Notes: a model not told the origin generated them from the letters alone. Positions 46,841 through 56,978 are shown, counted from the stretch's first letter. The stretch: DNA of 64,000 nucleotides from Streptomyces sp. NBC_00370 (GCF_036084755.1 NZ_CP107968.1:3251001-3315000); one strand, 5' to 3'. A program made the numbers and translations.

Positions 46841-47599
46841 TCACCGGATTTCGAGGATCTTCTCCCGCATCGCGTAGACCACGGCCTCCATGCGGGAGTG
46901 CAGTTGCAGCTTCTCCAGGATGTTGCGCACGTGGTTCTTCACGGTGTTCTCGGAGATGAACAGCTGTTTGGCGATGTCCCGGTTGTTCATGCCCGTGGCG
47001 ACGAGTTTGAGGACTTCCAGCTCCCGCTCGGTCAGCCGCGGCGCGGGCACGAGTCTGCGCTCGTCGGTGCGCTGGATCATCGACTTGAACTCGGTCAGCA
47101 GCTTGGACGCCATGGACGGGCTGATCTGCGACTGGCCGTCGGCGACGGCCCGGATCGCGGTGGCCACCTCGTCGGTGGAGATCTCCTTCAGGAGATAGCC
47201 GGTGGCGCCAGCCTTGATCGCGTCGTAGAGGTCGGCCTCCTCGTCGCTGATCGTCAGCATGATGATCTTGGCGCTGGGGGCCACCTCCTTGATGGAGGTG
47301 CAGGCCTCGATACCGCCGCGCTTGGGCATCCGCACGTCCATCAGCACGATGTCCGGCAGCAGGTCGGCGGCCTTGTCGACGGCCTCCGCCCCGTCGCCCG
47401 CCTCGCCCACGACCTGGATGTCCTCCTCCTGGGCGAGGACGATCTCCAGACCACGGCGGAACAGCGCGTGGTCGTCGACGACGAGGACCCGGATGGGTTC
47501 CTTGCGGGACCCTTCCCGTTCCGCGTCGGCGTCGGGCCCCGTACCAACGACCGTCTCGTCGGCACTGTGCGCGTGCACCGGCCCGAAGCTGTCCGCCAT
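46841..47599 (-). CDS. Orphan NarL/LuxR-type response regulator
   Basis: The 252-residue protein has an N-terminal extension of about 40 residues, a receiver domain ([13 protein letters not shown], phosphoacceptor in [13 protein letters not shown], Lys in TGYLLKE) and a LuxR-type helix-turn-helix ([37 protein letters not shown]). All phosphorylation residues are present, but no histidine kinase gene is adjacent. GGAGGAACG precedes the ATG. Upstream on the same strand lies hpf, separated by a terminator. Confidence 0.92.
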   Translation of the reverse strand: MADSFGPVHAHSADETVVGTGPDADAEREGSRKEPIRVLVVDDHALFRRGLEIVLAQEEDIQVVGEAGDGAEAVDKAADLLPDIVLMDVRMPKRGGIEACTSIKEVAPSAKIIMLTISDEEADLYDAIKAGATGYLLKEISTDEVATAIRAVADGQSQISPSMASKLLTEFKSMIQRTDERRLVPAPRLTERELEVLKLVATGMNNRDIAKQLFISENTVKNHVRNILEKLQLHSRMEAVVYAMREKILEIR

Positions 47600-47729
47600 C
47601 GTTCCTCCACCTGAAGGTCGTGGTCCGCATTCGGATGAGCCGGCCAACCGCTGTTCGCAGACCACCTGTTGTCTTGCGACGCCATGATTTCATGCCTGGG
47701 CGGCGGTTATTGGTGCCTCGCTCGCACAG

Positions 47730-47768
47730 AGGTGCCCCCGAGGTCGTAATGAGCACTCAGGGGCACCT
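47730..47768 (-). terminator. Terminator of hpf
   Basis: A 13-bp stem (AGGTGCCCCCGAG with CTCAGGGGCACCT, one mismatch) with a 13-base loop lies about 70 bases after the hpf stop. Confidence 0.78.
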
Positions 47769-47838
47769 TCGGAACCGGCAGATCTCAGCCGATTCCCCGC
47801 CGTGTCTCAGCCGTGTCTCAGCCGTTCACACGCCCTTC

Positions 47839-48528
47839 TCAGCCGCCGAGATGGCCGCCGGCGCCCTCCGCGTCGGAACCGGCCAGCGGGTCGGTCCTGA
47901 GGTGGATCACGCCGTAGTCGTACGCGTGGCGCCGGTAGACGACGCTGGGTTCCTTGGTGTCGGAATCGACGAAGAGGTAGAAGTCGTGTCCGACCAGCTC
48001 CATCTCCTCAAGGGCCTGGTCGAGCGTCATCGGCGCCGCGACATGGTTCTTCTCCCGTACCACCAGGGGACCTTCGCCCTGCACCTGCAGGGAACCGACC
48101 ATCGTGGTCGGGACGGCGTGCGCCGCCTCTTCGGCCGCGGTCTCGCCGTCGCTGTTCAACTCGGCCACGCCGGGGACGACATCGACGACCTCGGCGGCGG
48201 ACAGCCGGCCGGCGCCGCGACGGTTGTGGCGCTTCTCGTTCTGCTTGCGCAGCCGCGCCTCCAGCTTGCCGGTGGCCAGGTCCAAAGCCGCGTACGGGTC
48301 GCCTGCCGCGGCCTCCGCCCGGATCACCGGACCACGCGAGCGCAGGGTGATCTCCACCCGGTCACAGCGGTCCGCCTGACGGGGGTTGTGTTCCTTGGAC
48401 ACCTCGACGTCCAGGCTGATCACCTTGCCGTCGAGCTTCTGGATCTTCTCCAGCTTCAGCTTCTCGGCCACGTGCTTGCGGAACCGCTCAGGCACCTCTG
48501 TCTTGCGGCCCTTGACGACGATGTCCAC
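47839..48528 (-). CDS. hpf: Ribosome hibernation promoting factor, long form
   Basis: The 229-residue protein is a long HPF. The N-terminal domain is VDIVVKGRKTEVPERFRKHV through RVEITLRSRGPVIRAEA. A linker follows, then the C-terminal dimerisation domain (MTLDQALEEMELVGHDFYLF, VVYRRHAYDYGVIHL). It pairs 70S ribosomes into inactive 100S dimers under starvation or stress. The GTG at 48528 is preceded by GGAG; a G+C-rich hairpin lies 20 bases upstream of it in the transcript. Confidence 0.94.
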   Translation of the reverse strand: MDIVVKGRKTEVPERFRKHVAEKLKLEKIQKLDGKVISLDVEVSKEHNPRQADRCDRVEITLRSRGPVIRAEAAAGDPYAALDLATGKLEARLRKQNEKRHNRRGAGRLSAAEVVDVVPGVAELNSDGETAAEEAAHAVPTTMVGSLQVQGEGPLVVREKNHVAAPMTLDQALEEMELVGHDFYLFVDSDTKEPSVVYRRHAYDYGVIHLRTDPLAGSDAEGAGGHLGG

Positions 48529-48548
48529 GCAGAACTCCGTTCCCGGAT

Positions 48549-48570
48549 CGCCCCGCTTCGCTGCGGGGCG
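48549..48570 (-). promoter_or_regulatory. Hairpin in the hpf leader
   Basis: CGCCCCGC and GCGGGGCG form a perfect 8-bp stem with a six-base loop, ending about 20 bases before the hpf GTG. It could influence ribosome access or mRNA stability; regulation is inference. Confidence 0.45.
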
Positions 48571-48820
48571 TCCCCACTGTTGCACCAGACCCCAGTTGTC
48601 ACCGGAGTCTCGGACTTGGTGACTTTCACCTCCCCTTCCCCATCGGCAAGGTCTCCACCCCAAGAAGCGAGGAACTCCGTTAATGACGGCTGTACCGGCT
48701 TTCGCCAAGCCTTACAACCGAACATAGCCCTCCTGGAGGGGTGTCGGCACCCGCTACCAGCGCGTACGCCCGTTCAGGTGTTTCTCTGCCCGGTTTACCT
48801 GCGGAGATGCAAAATACTGA

Positions 48821-49552
48821 TCAGTTCCGGTTTATTTCGAAGGACAGGGGCGGTGCGGCGATCACCGCGGCGCTCACCTGACCGAATCCCGGAATGCCCG
48901 GCCGTATCGCGGAATGCAGGGCGCGGGCCGCCTCGGCCAGTGACGCGCCGGTCGTCATGACGTCGTCCACGAGGACCGCTCTGCCGCTCTCCAGGAGCCT
49001 CGCGCCGCCCACGGCGACCTCCAGCGCCCCGGACAGGTTCGCCTGCCTCTGACGGGCACCGAGGCCCGCCTGATCGGCCACCACCCGGCGCTGCCGCAGC
49101 ACCGGAAGCACCCGGGCGTCCCGGCCGGCCCGCCGCAGCTCACCCGCGGCCGCCAGCGCGATCCGGCGCGCCGCGTCATGCCCGCGCGCCGCCACCGCGC
49201 GCCGCGTCGAAGGCATCGGGACCAGCAGCAGCGGCCCCACGCCCGTACCCGGCGGCACAGCGGCCTCCACGGCCCCGGCCAGAGCCCTGCCCAGCGGCCC
49301 CGCGAGGCCGAGCGCGCCGCGCTCCTTGTGCGCGAGCAGCACCGCCCGTACCGCGTCCTCGTACGGCGCCGCTGCGTGGACCGCCGGCAGCCCGGCCGGC
49401 TCCGGCACCGGCCGCACCCGGCACGGCCACATCCCGTACAGCGCCCGGCCGCAGTCCTCGCACAGCGCCGTCCGGGGACTGCCGCAGCCCCCACAGGCGA
49501 CCGGGAGCACCAGACCGCTGATCTCTCGCCACCAGCCCCGCATGGCATTCAC
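48821..49552 (-). CDS. ComF-family phosphoribosyltransferase-like protein
   Basis: The 243-residue protein has an N-terminal zinc-ribbon-like part (CGGCGSPRTALCEDCGRAL) and a type-I phosphoribosyltransferase fold with the PRPP loop VLVDDVMTTGASL. The RQRQANLSGA segment is typical of the ComF family. In naturally competent bacteria ComF aids uptake of single-stranded DNA; its role in Streptomyces is unknown. It lies downstream of lpqB with a 70-base gap, probably in the same transcription unit. Confidence 0.9.
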   Translation of the reverse strand: MNAMRGWWREISGLVLPVACGGCGSPRTALCEDCGRALYGMWPCRVRPVPEPAGLPAVHAAAPYEDAVRAVLLAHKERGALGLAGPLGRALAGAVEAAVPPGTGVGPLLLVPMPSTRRAVAARGHDAARRIALAAAGELRRAGRDARVLPVLRQRRVVADQAGLGARQRQANLSGALEVAVGGARLLESGRAVLVDDVMTTGASLAEAARALHSAIRPGIPGFGQVSAAVIAAPPLSFEINRN

Positions 49553-49622
49553 TGTGCCAACCCCGGGAGGATCCGGCCAGCCCTGTGGACAACCCTCTCG
49601 ACGACCCCGTGAACAGCCCGGC

Positions 49623-51467
49623 TCACCCGGGATAGACAGGCGAGGAGCCCGTCTCCACCATGGTCTGCCAATTGGCGCCCGACGGCAGCTGGACGATCCC
49701 CGCGTCCTGCGAGTCGGCCATCACCGGCTGCTCGTCGTTGTCGGCGGCGGCGATGGCCGTCACCTGGTTCAGCCCCGGCAGCACCCCGGCCGCCGACGTC
49801 GACCCGTCGGTCTGCATGTAACGCACCTGCTGCACACCGCCGGACTCCTTGCCGACGACGACCAGCCGGCTGGGACCCGCCCAGGACACCGCGGTCACCG
49901 TCTCCATCTGCGGCGCCGCGGACTGCAGTTCCACCACGGACACCGTCTCGTCCGCGCCCGAGCCGTGCCGCTCCACCCGGCCGATCTCCAGGCTCGTCCG
50001 GCCCTCCTGCGTCAGCAGCAGCGCGATCCGCACCCCGTCGGCCGACACCCGCAGCGCCTCGATCCGCCGCCCGTCGAGCCCGTCGACCGGGACCTCCTTC
50101 GGCGGTGCCACGCCCCCGGCGAACCGCAGCAGCCGCGGCTTCGCCGGATCCCGGTCGGCGACCCACAGGTCACCGCCGCCGTCCCAGCTCGGCGCGGAGA
50201 GCCGGTCCTTGGGCTGCTTGGCCGCGCTGCTCAGCAGCGGCTCCACCGGATCGCCGTCGTTGACGATCGACGTCACGTACAGCGATTTGCCGCCGCCGCC
50301 CACCCCGGCGGCGCGCCGCTCGTCGCGTGCGACGGCGACCGTGTCCAGCTTCGTCCTGCCGTCACCGAACGGCCCGGCCACCGGGTCGGGGACGACCGGG
50401 TCGGAACCGTCGATCTTCAGCTGCGCCAACCGCCCCTGGGCGTTGACGAAGTACGGGTCCTCGCCGCCCGTGCCCTGGTCGGGCGCGAACTCCGCGGCCT
50501 GGTCCTCGCTCAGCACGCACAACGACGAACCGCCCGCGAGCAGTTCGATCTGCCCGACCCGGGTCGACGTCAGGTCCCGCAGGGTGAAGAACAGTTGCGC
50601 CGCCATCTTCCGGCACTGCGCCCGGCCCGCCTTCGCCGCGCTCTCGTTGAGCGGCACCTTCAGCGCGTTCCGGTCGTCGAACTCCAGCGATCTGGTGCCG
50701 CGCGCCAGCTGCGTACCCGTCGGGAACGGCGAATCGACCACCGGCTTCAGCCAGTTCGTCGGCCCGTCGAGCAGCGACTTGACGGCCTGCGTGAACGGGT
50801 CCATCCGGGTCGTGGGATCTATCCGCTGCCGGATGTAGACCGGATCGGCGACCAGCTGCTTACGGCCGGAGGCGAAGTAGTACTTGTCCACGGAGCGGTA
50901 GTTGCGCTGGAAGTCGTACTCACCGAGCACCAGCCCCGGCGGCAGTTGGTCGATGCGCCACTCCTTGGTGTCGCCCGTCTTCTGCTGCACGAGATGGATG
51001 GTGCCCTTGTACGAGGTCGGTGTGACCGGCTGGTACGAGTGCGCGGAGTCCACCTCGGCGATCCGCTCGCCGTACAGCGGGTACTTCAGCCCCGAACCAC
51101 CGCCCTGCCCCGTCCCGTCCGCGTCCGCGCGGTCGGGTGCGTCCTGCAGCACCGTCGTGCTGTCCTCGGGACGCCAGTCCTTCGACGCCTGCTTCGTCAG
51201 ATACTTCCTGGCCATCGCGAAGTCGGGGTCGTCACTCGTCATCGCCTCCAGGAAGCCGTCCACGATCTCGTCGGGACCCGCCTTCTCCTTGGGCGGCACC
51301 GCGTACACCCGCACCTGGGACTCCCCGTGCGGGGACTGCGTGACCGGCTCCACGTCACCGCTGTGCGGGATCGTGGCGCAGCCGGCCAGTGTCAGGGACA
51401 CCGCCGCCAGCAGAACCGGCAGGCGCGGCACGCCCCTTGTGCCTCCCCGGCGGCGGTCAGCGCCCAC
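49623..51467 (-). CDS. lpqB: Lipoprotein LpqB, MtrB accessory protein
   Basis: The 614-residue lipoprotein has lipobox LTLAGC, a GerMN-type domain in the first half and a C-terminal beta-propeller-like region (Gmad1). Known LpqB proteins modulate the MtrB sensor kinase. The GTG start (VGADRRRGG) is preceded by GGGAGG and overlaps the mtrB 3' end by 11 bases, so translation is coupled. The encoded N terminus matches known Streptomyces LpqB as I recall it. Confidence 0.93.
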   Translation of the reverse strand: MGADRRRGGTRGVPRLPVLLAAVSLTLAGCATIPHSGDVEPVTQSPHGESQVRVYAVPPKEKAGPDEIVDGFLEAMTSDDPDFAMARKYLTKQASKDWRPEDSTTVLQDAPDRADADGTGQGGGSGLKYPLYGERIAEVDSAHSYQPVTPTSYKGTIHLVQQKTGDTKEWRIDQLPPGLVLGEYDFQRNYRSVDKYYFASGRKQLVADPVYIRQRIDPTTRMDPFTQAVKSLLDGPTNWLKPVVDSPFPTGTQLARGTRSLEFDDRNALKVPLNESAAKAGRAQCRKMAAQLFFTLRDLTSTRVGQIELLAGGSSLCVLSEDQAAEFAPDQGTGGEDPYFVNAQGRLAQLKIDGSDPVVPDPVAGPFGDGRTKLDTVAVARDERRAAGVGGGGKSLYVTSIVNDGDPVEPLLSSAAKQPKDRLSAPSWDGGGDLWVADRDPAKPRLLRFAGGVAPPKEVPVDGLDGRRIEALRVSADGVRIALLLTQEGRTSLEIGRVERHGSGADETVSVVELQSAAPQMETVTAVSWAGPSRLVVVGKESGGVQQVRYMQTDGSTSAAGVLPGLNQVTAIAAADNDEQPVMADSQDAGIVQLPSGANWQTMVETGSSPVYPG

Positions 51468-53508
51468 GAGTCGTGTCCTCCCGCTCCGATGCCCGGCGTG
51501 CAGTGTCACGTTCACCTACAGCATCGCGCACGGAGTCGTCGGCGGACCCGTCGCCCGCCCGCTCGCCCGTCGGCCGCGCGACCACCCGCGAGCCGTTGCC
51601 GGGCAGCGCCGCCGGGTCGACCGACGTCGCGTTGCGGTCCGGCTGGGGCGGCACCGGCAGCGCCGAGCGGTCCAGCCTCGGCTGGGCCGGCACGCTCGCC
51701 AGCCGGTGCGGGTTCTCCTGGGCGTCGCCGACCGCCGACCGCTCGCGGTTGCGCCGCGAGTCCTCGGGTTCCAGGGGTATGGGTGAGCCGCGCAGCGACT
51801 CGTCCGCCGTGCGCGGCAGGGTCAGCCGGAACTGCGAACCGCCGCCCGGCTCCCCCCACGCCTGGAGCCAGCCGCCGTGCAGCCGCGCGTCCTCGACGGC
51901 GATGGACAGACCGAGTCCGGTGCCGCCCGTGGTGCGCGCCCTGGCCGGGTCGGCGCGCCAGAAGCGGTTGAACACCCGGGTCGCCTCACCGGGCTTCAGG
52001 CCCACGCCGTAGTCGCGTACGGCGACGGCGACCGCCCCGCCCGCGACGGCCATCCTGACCACGACGTCCCTGCCCTCGCCGTGCTCCACGGCGTTGACGA
52101 CGAGATTGCGCAGCACCCGCTCGACCCGGCGGGCATCAGCCTCGGCGACCACGGGCTGCTCGTCACCGACGACCCGGATCCGGGTGCCCTTGCGCTCGGC
52201 CAGCGGCTCGGCGCCGCCGATGACCCGCCGTACGACCTCGCGCAGATCTATCGGCTCGGCCTCCAGCGCCGCCGCGCCCGCGTCGAAGCGGCTGATCTCC
52301 AGCAGGTCCGACAGCAGCGACTCGAAACGGTCGAGCTGGTCCCCGAGCAGCTCCGCGGAGCGGGCCGTCACCGGGTCGAAGTCCATCCGCGCGTCATGGA
52401 TGACGTCGGCCGCCATCCGCACCGTCGTCAGCGGCGTCCGCAGCTCGTGCGAGACGTCGGAGACGAAGCGCCGCTGCATCCTGGACAGCTCCTCCAGCTG
52501 CTGGATCTTGAGCTGGAGGTTCTGCGCCATCTTGTTGAACGCCTCGCCGAGCCGCGCGATGTCGTCCTCGCCGGTGACCTTCATCCGCTCCTGGAGGCGC
52601 CCCGCGGAAAGCCGCTCGGCGATGCCGGCTGCCATCCGTACGGGGGTGACGACCTGCCGGACCACCAGCCAGGCGATGGCACCGAGCAGCACGACGACGA
52701 ACAGACCCGCCGTCGCGAGGGTGCCCTTGACCAGGTTGAGGGACTGCTCCTCCTGGTTCAGCGGGAAGAGGTAGTACAGCTCGTAGGAATTGCGGTCGAC
52801 GTCGTTGAGCCGCTTGCCGATGATCAGGCCGGGCTCCGGCTTCCGCGCGTCGGACGCGTCCGTGTACTTGATCTGGGCGTACCGCTCGAACTCGCCCTTG
52901 CCGCCGCCGACCTGGGCCCGCAGATCCGCCGGGATGCTGCCGAAGTCCACCCCGCCCGAGGCGCGCGGCGCACGGTTGGTGGATCCGGGGTCCGTCGCGT
53001 CGCCGCTGAGCGCCACCACGTTGAAGGCACCGGGGCCACCGCTGGCGAGCTGCTCGACCAGCTCGGTCCGCCAGGAGTTACGGCCCGGCGTACCGCCCGA
53101 GCCGCTGTCGCCCCTGGTACCCGGCGCAGCGGGCGCGTCGGCCTTCTCCTGCGCCACGGTGAAACCACCGGCCGCCTGGCTCTGCGCCGCCTTCTCCTTG
53201 GCCTCCAGCAGGCCGTTGCGCACCTGCCCGATGACCACGAACCCGAGCAGCAGCACCACACCGAGCGACATCAGCAGCGTCGCCGCGACGACCCGCAGCT
53301 GGATGTTGCGCCGCCACAGCCGCACGGCGGGCAGCAGCGGCCGCCTCACCCAGCGCACCAGGAGCCGCACGACGGGCCCGCCGGGCGCACCGTCCTGGAG
53401 CAGCCTGCCGGGCCGGCCGAACCAGGCGGACACCCGTCCGGAACCGGCAGTCCGCCCCGTACGGACTCCCGGCCCCCCGGGCTTCGGAGCAGCGCTGCCG
53501 CCGGACAT
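51457..53508 (-). CDS. mtrB: Sensor histidine kinase MtrB
   Basis: The 683-residue kinase has two membrane helices (VVAATLLMSLGVVLLLGFVV and LFVVVLLGAIAWLVV) around an extracellular sensor domain. A HAMP domain, the H box FVSDVSHELRTPLTTVRMAA, N box LRNLVVNAVEHG and G boxes YGVGLKPGEA and GGTGLGLSIA follow. A long disordered basic tail of about 120 residues is attached. It phosphorylates MtrA and controls division, envelope and development genes. One base separates it from the mtrA stop. Confidence 0.95.
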   Translation of the reverse strand: MSGGSAAPKPGGPGVRTGRTAGSGRVSAWFGRPGRLLQDGAPGGPVVRLLVRWVRRPLLPAVRLWRRNIQLRVVAATLLMSLGVVLLLGFVVIGQVRNGLLEAKEKAAQSQAAGGFTVAQEKADAPAAPGTRGDSGSGGTPGRNSWRTELVEQLASGGPGAFNVVALSGDATDPGSTNRAPRASGGVDFGSIPADLRAQVGGGKGEFERYAQIKYTDASDARKPEPGLIIGKRLNDVDRNSYELYYLFPLNQEEQSLNLVKGTLATAGLFVVVLLGAIAWLVVRQVVTPVRMAAGIAERLSAGRLQERMKVTGEDDIARLGEAFNKMAQNLQLKIQQLEELSRMQRRFVSDVSHELRTPLTTVRMAADVIHDARMDFDPVTARSAELLGDQLDRFESLLSDLLEISRFDAGAAALEAEPIDLREVVRRVIGGAEPLAERKGTRIRVVGDEQPVVAEADARRVERVLRNLVVNAVEHGEGRDVVVRMAVAGGAVAVAVRDYGVGLKPGEATRVFNRFWRADPARARTTGGTGLGLSIAVEDARLHGGWLQAWGEPGGGSQFRLTLPRTADESLRGSPIPLEPEDSRRNRERSAVGDAQENPHRLASVPAQPRLDRSALPVPPQPDRNATSVDPAALPGNGSRVVARPTGERAGDGSADDSVRDAVGERDTARRASEREDTTRGR

Positions 53509-53509
53509 G

Positions 53510-54187
53510 TCAGCTCGGTCCTGCCTTGTAGCCGACACCACGGACGGTCACCACGATCTCGGGCCGCTCCGGGTCCTTCTCGACCTTGGAACGCAGCCGC
53601 TGCACATGGACATTGACCAGTCGGGTGTCCGCGGCGTGCCGGTACCCCCACACCTGCTCCAGCAGCACCTCACGGGTGAACACCTGCCACGGCTTACGGG
53701 CCAGCGCGACGAGCAGGTCGAACTCCAGCGGCGTCAGAGCGATGGACTGCCCCTCCCGCTTCACCGAGTGCCCTGCCACATCGATGACCAGATCGCCGAT
53801 GGTCAGCTGCTCCGGAGCCGGCTCCTCGGACCTGCGCAGCCGCGCCCTGATGCGCGCCACCAGCTCCTTGGGCTTGAACGGCTTGACGATGTAGTCATCG
53901 GCGCCGGACTCAAGACCGACAACCACGTCGACGGTGTCGCTCTTGGCCGTCAGCATGACGATCGGCACCCCGGACTCGGCCCGGATGAGCCGGCACACCT
54001 CGATGCCGTCCCGGCCGGGAAGCATGAGATCCAGCAGCACCAGATCAGGCTTCGCCTCACGGAATGCGGCAAGCGCTTTGTCGCCGTCCGCCACGAACGA
54101 CGGCTCGAACCCTTCACCACGCAGCACAATCCCGAGCATCTCGGCCAGTGCGGTGTCGTCATCGACGACGAGGACGCGTCCCTTCAT
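53510..54187 (-). CDS. mtrA: Response regulator MtrA
   Basis: The 225-residue OmpR-type regulator has a receiver domain (VLVVDDDTALAEML, phosphoacceptor in LVLLDLMLPGRDG, Lys in YIVKPFKPKELVARIRARL) and a winged helix (LTPLEFDLLVALARKPWQVF, TRLVNVHVQRLRSKVE). It is the first gene of mtrA-mtrB-lpqB and a global regulator in actinobacteria. Confidence 0.97.
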   Translation of the reverse strand: MKGRVLVVDDDTALAEMLGIVLRGEGFEPSFVADGDKALAAFREAKPDLVLLDLMLPGRDGIEVCRLIRAESGVPIVMLTAKSDTVDVVVGLESGADDYIVKPFKPKELVARIRARLRRSEEPAPEQLTIGDLVIDVAGHSVKREGQSIALTPLEFDLLVALARKPWQVFTREVLLEQVWGYRHAADTRLVNVHVQRLRSKVEKDPERPEIVVTVRGVGYKAGPS

Positions 54188-54362
54188 ATCGACATCATCC
54201 CATTTTCATTTCCGTTGCGTAGACATGCGTGATTTGTCTCACTGAACAGCGACGACGTGCACCGATGAACGGGGCTCACTCCCCATCGCCCCCACACGGT
54301 AGTGGAGTGAACAGGGTTTATGGATGTTCGGACCGCAAACGGGACGCCTGCGGGCAGCCCCG

Positions 54363-55508
54363 TCAACCGGTCGTCACTCGACGTGACCTGGCCGCCAGCT
54401 CGACGAGCGCGGCCCCCGTCACCGGCGAGAGCACCCCGTGCTCGGTCACGATCGCCGTCACCAACTCCGGCGGCGTGATGTCGAACGCCGGGTTGTACGC
54501 CTGCGTCCCCAGCGGCGCGACCGGCATCCCGGTCGCCTCCGCCCCCGCCGACGCGAGCTGCGGCGCCGTGAGCTCCGTCACCTCCTGCCCAGGCCGCTGC
54601 TCCACCTCGATCGACGCCCCGTCCGGCGTCTCCAGGTCGATCGTCGTGGTCGGGGCGACCACGACGAACGGCACATTGTGGTACTTGGCGAGCACGGCGA
54701 GCGGATAGCTCCCCACCTTGTTCGCCACCGAACCGTCGGCCGCGATCCGGTCCGCGCCCACCAGGACCGCGTCGACCTCCCCCGCCGCGAACAGCGAACC
54801 GGCGGCGTTGTCCGTGAGCAGCGTGTACGCCATCCCGCTGCGCGCCGCCTCGTACGCCGTCAGCCGGGAGCCCTGGAGCAGCGGACGCGTCTCGTCCACC
54901 CACAGCCGCCGCAGCCGGCCCGCCCGGTGCGCGGACAGCGCGACGGCGAACGCCGTACCGTCCCCGCCCGAGACGAGCGCCCCGGTGTTGCAGTGCGTCA
55001 GGATCCGGTGGTTGCCGCCCGGCAGCAGCTCGTCAAGCAGCGTCAGCCCGGCCTCCGCCATCTGGGCGCTGGCCTGCGCGTCCTCCTGGTGCAGCAGCCT
55101 CGCCTCGGCGAGCGCGGCAGCCGCCGCCTGCTCCAGATCCGCGCCCTTGTCCGCAGCGGCCCGGTACGCGTCGCGGGCCCGCCGTACGCCGAGGCCGAGA
55201 TTGACCGCGGTGGGCCGCGCCTGCGCCAGGATCTCCGCTGCGTCCTCCACGTCGAAGCCCCGCGCCGCCGCGAGCGCCACCCCGTAGGCACCGGCGATCC
55301 CCAGCACCGGCGCACCCCGCACGACGAGCGTCCGGATCGCCTGCACCAAGGCAGGCACGTCCGTACAGACGAACTCCGCTTCTTCGACCGGCAGTCTCGT
55401 CTGGTCGAGGAGGACCAGCACGGGCCCCTCCGGCGGCTCGTCCCAGCGAAGCGTGGGGAGCATGGACGGCTCTGCGCCGACGGGCTTCTGTACGTACTGA
55501 TCAGCCAT
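54363..55508 (-). CDS. mtnA: Methylthioribose-1-phosphate isomerase
   Basis: The 381-residue enzyme isomerises 5-methylthioribose-1-phosphate to the ribulose form in methionine salvage. Family motifs: VVRGAPVLGIAGAYGVALAA, the catalytic Cys in ILTHCNTGAL, the Asp in VLVGADRIAADGSVANKVGS, and YNPAFDITPPELVTAIVTE. It is divergent from the membrane-protein gene at 55712. Confidence 0.95.
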   Translation of the reverse strand: MADQYVQKPVGAEPSMLPTLRWDEPPEGPVLVLLDQTRLPVEEAEFVCTDVPALVQAIRTLVVRGAPVLGIAGAYGVALAAARGFDVEDAAEILAQARPTAVNLGLGVRRARDAYRAAADKGADLEQAAAAALAEARLLHQEDAQASAQMAEAGLTLLDELLPGGNHRILTHCNTGALVSGGDGTAFAVALSAHRAGRLRRLWVDETRPLLQGSRLTAYEAARSGMAYTLLTDNAAGSLFAAGEVDAVLVGADRIAADGSVANKVGSYPLAVLAKYHNVPFVVVAPTTTIDLETPDGASIEVEQRPGQEVTELTAPQLASAGAEATGMPVAPLGTQAYNPAFDITPPELVTAIVTEHGVLSPVTGAALVELAARSRRVTTG

Positions 55509-55711
55509 CCGCCCAGTCTGCCCGCTCCGGCACCGACATTGAAGGCAACGAGTGGCGGGGAACAGGGTGATAAGGAGATACCGCGCCCGGCCCACCAGGC
55601 ACCCACGCGTGGCACGATGGCTGCCAGCCCGCCGCCCGGTACGCGAAAGGACGCTCCCGCAGCGCCCGATCGCCGAGCCGGCCCCGCAACCAATCCACGA
55701 GGTGGACGACC

Positions 55712-56974
55712 GTGAACGACACTCCGGGCTGGGCATCGCCCGGATCTGCCCCGTCCGACGGCCAGAACAGCGGCGTGCCCCGCCCCGCCGGCCCCACCGA
55801 CGAGGCCGGTTCGCCTCCTGGCTGGTCCGCGACCCAGCCGCCACCAGGACAGTGGGCCCCGCCGAGCCAGCAGGGCGCGGGTCCCGTCCCGCAGCCCAGG
55901 CCCGCACCGGGCTGGGGCGGCGCCCCGGGCCCCGGCGGCCCTGGCGGCCCCGGCCCCTTCTGGGGACGGCCGCCGGCGGCCAAGCCCGGCGTGATCCCGC
56001 TCCGCCCGCTCGGCGTCGGCGAACTCCTCGACGGAGCCGTCTCCACGGCGCGCGCCCACTGGCGCATCGTGCTCGGCGTGACCATCGCCGTCGCCGTGGT
56101 CACCCAGATCTGCGACCTGCTCGCCCAGCACTACCTGCTGCCCGACCCGACCGAGATCGACCCGAACGCCTCGCCGTCCGAGGCGCTGAACCAGGCCGTC
56201 GACTCCATGCAGTCGAGCCTGCTCGCCCTCGTACCCTCCGTTGTCATCACCCTGATCGGCACGCTCTTCACCACGGCCGTGCTGACCGTGGTGATCAGCC
56301 GGTCCGTACTGGGCCGCTCCGTGTCGCTCTCCGAAGCCTGGCACGAGGCCAGGCCCCGGATCCCGCAACTGCTCGGGCTGACCGTGCTGCTGCCGGTGAT
56401 GTACGCCGCCATCCTCGGCGTCGGCATCCTGCCCGGGGTGCTGGTGGGCACACTGGCCGGAGGCGGCGGCGGAGCAGCCGCGCTCGCCGTCCTCGGCGGA
56501 CTCGCCGCCTCGGTCGTGGTCGTATGGCTCTGGGTGCGCCTCACCCTCGCGTCCCCCGCCCTGATGCTGGAGCGCCAAGGCATCCTGCCGTCGCTGCGCC
56601 GCTCCGCCAAGCTCGTACGCGGAGCCTGGTGGCGCACCTTCGGCATCCTGCTGCTCACCCTGGTGCTGACCTTCATGGTCTCCATGATCATCGCCGTGCC
56701 GTTCAGCCTGATCGCCTCGGCCGTGGACGGTGAGAGCCTCGACGGGCTGTTCAGCAGCACCACGCCCGACTTCGGCTGGCCCTTCATGATCATCACCGGT
56801 ATCGGATCCGTGATCGCCGCCGCGATCACCTACCCCATCTCCGCCGGCGTGACCGTGCTCCTCTACGTGGACCAGCGCATCCGGCGCGAGGCCCTCGACC
56901 TGGAGCTGGCCCGCGCCGCCGGCCTCACACCGGACGGCAACGGCCGTCCGGACCAGGGTCCTTCGGGGTACTGA
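55712..56974 (+). CDS. Polytopic membrane protein, glycerophosphodiesterase-membrane-domain-like
   Basis: The 420-residue protein has a Pro/Gly-rich cytoplasmic N terminus of about 90 residues. A membrane domain with about six helices follows, starting at PLGVGELLDGAVSTARAHWR. That motif and RLTLASPALMLERQGILPSL resemble the membrane domain of glycerophosphoryl-diester phosphodiesterase-like proteins; no catalytic domain is present. GAGGTGGACGACC precedes the GTG. It heads a chain with DUF4129, DUF4350, MoxR and DUF58 genes at gaps of 11 bases or less or short overlaps. Confidence 0.85.
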   Translation: MNDTPGWASPGSAPSDGQNSGVPRPAGPTDEAGSPPGWSATQPPPGQWAPPSQQGAGPVPQPRPAPGWGGAPGPGGPGGPGPFWGRPPAAKPGVIPLRPLGVGELLDGAVSTARAHWRIVLGVTIAVAVVTQICDLLAQHYLLPDPTEIDPNASPSEALNQAVDSMQSSLLALVPSVVITLIGTLFTTAVLTVVISRSVLGRSVSLSEAWHEARPRIPQLLGLTVLLPVMYAAILGVGILPGVLVGTLAGGGGGAAALAVLGGLAASVVVVWLWVRLTLASPALMLERQGILPSLRRSAKLVRGAWWRTFGILLLTLVLTFMVSMIIAVPFSLIASAVDGESLDGLFSSTTPDFGWPFMIITGIGSVIAAAITYPISAGVTVLLYVDQRIRREALDLELARAAGLTPDGNGRPDQGPSGY

Positions 56975-56978
56975 CACG

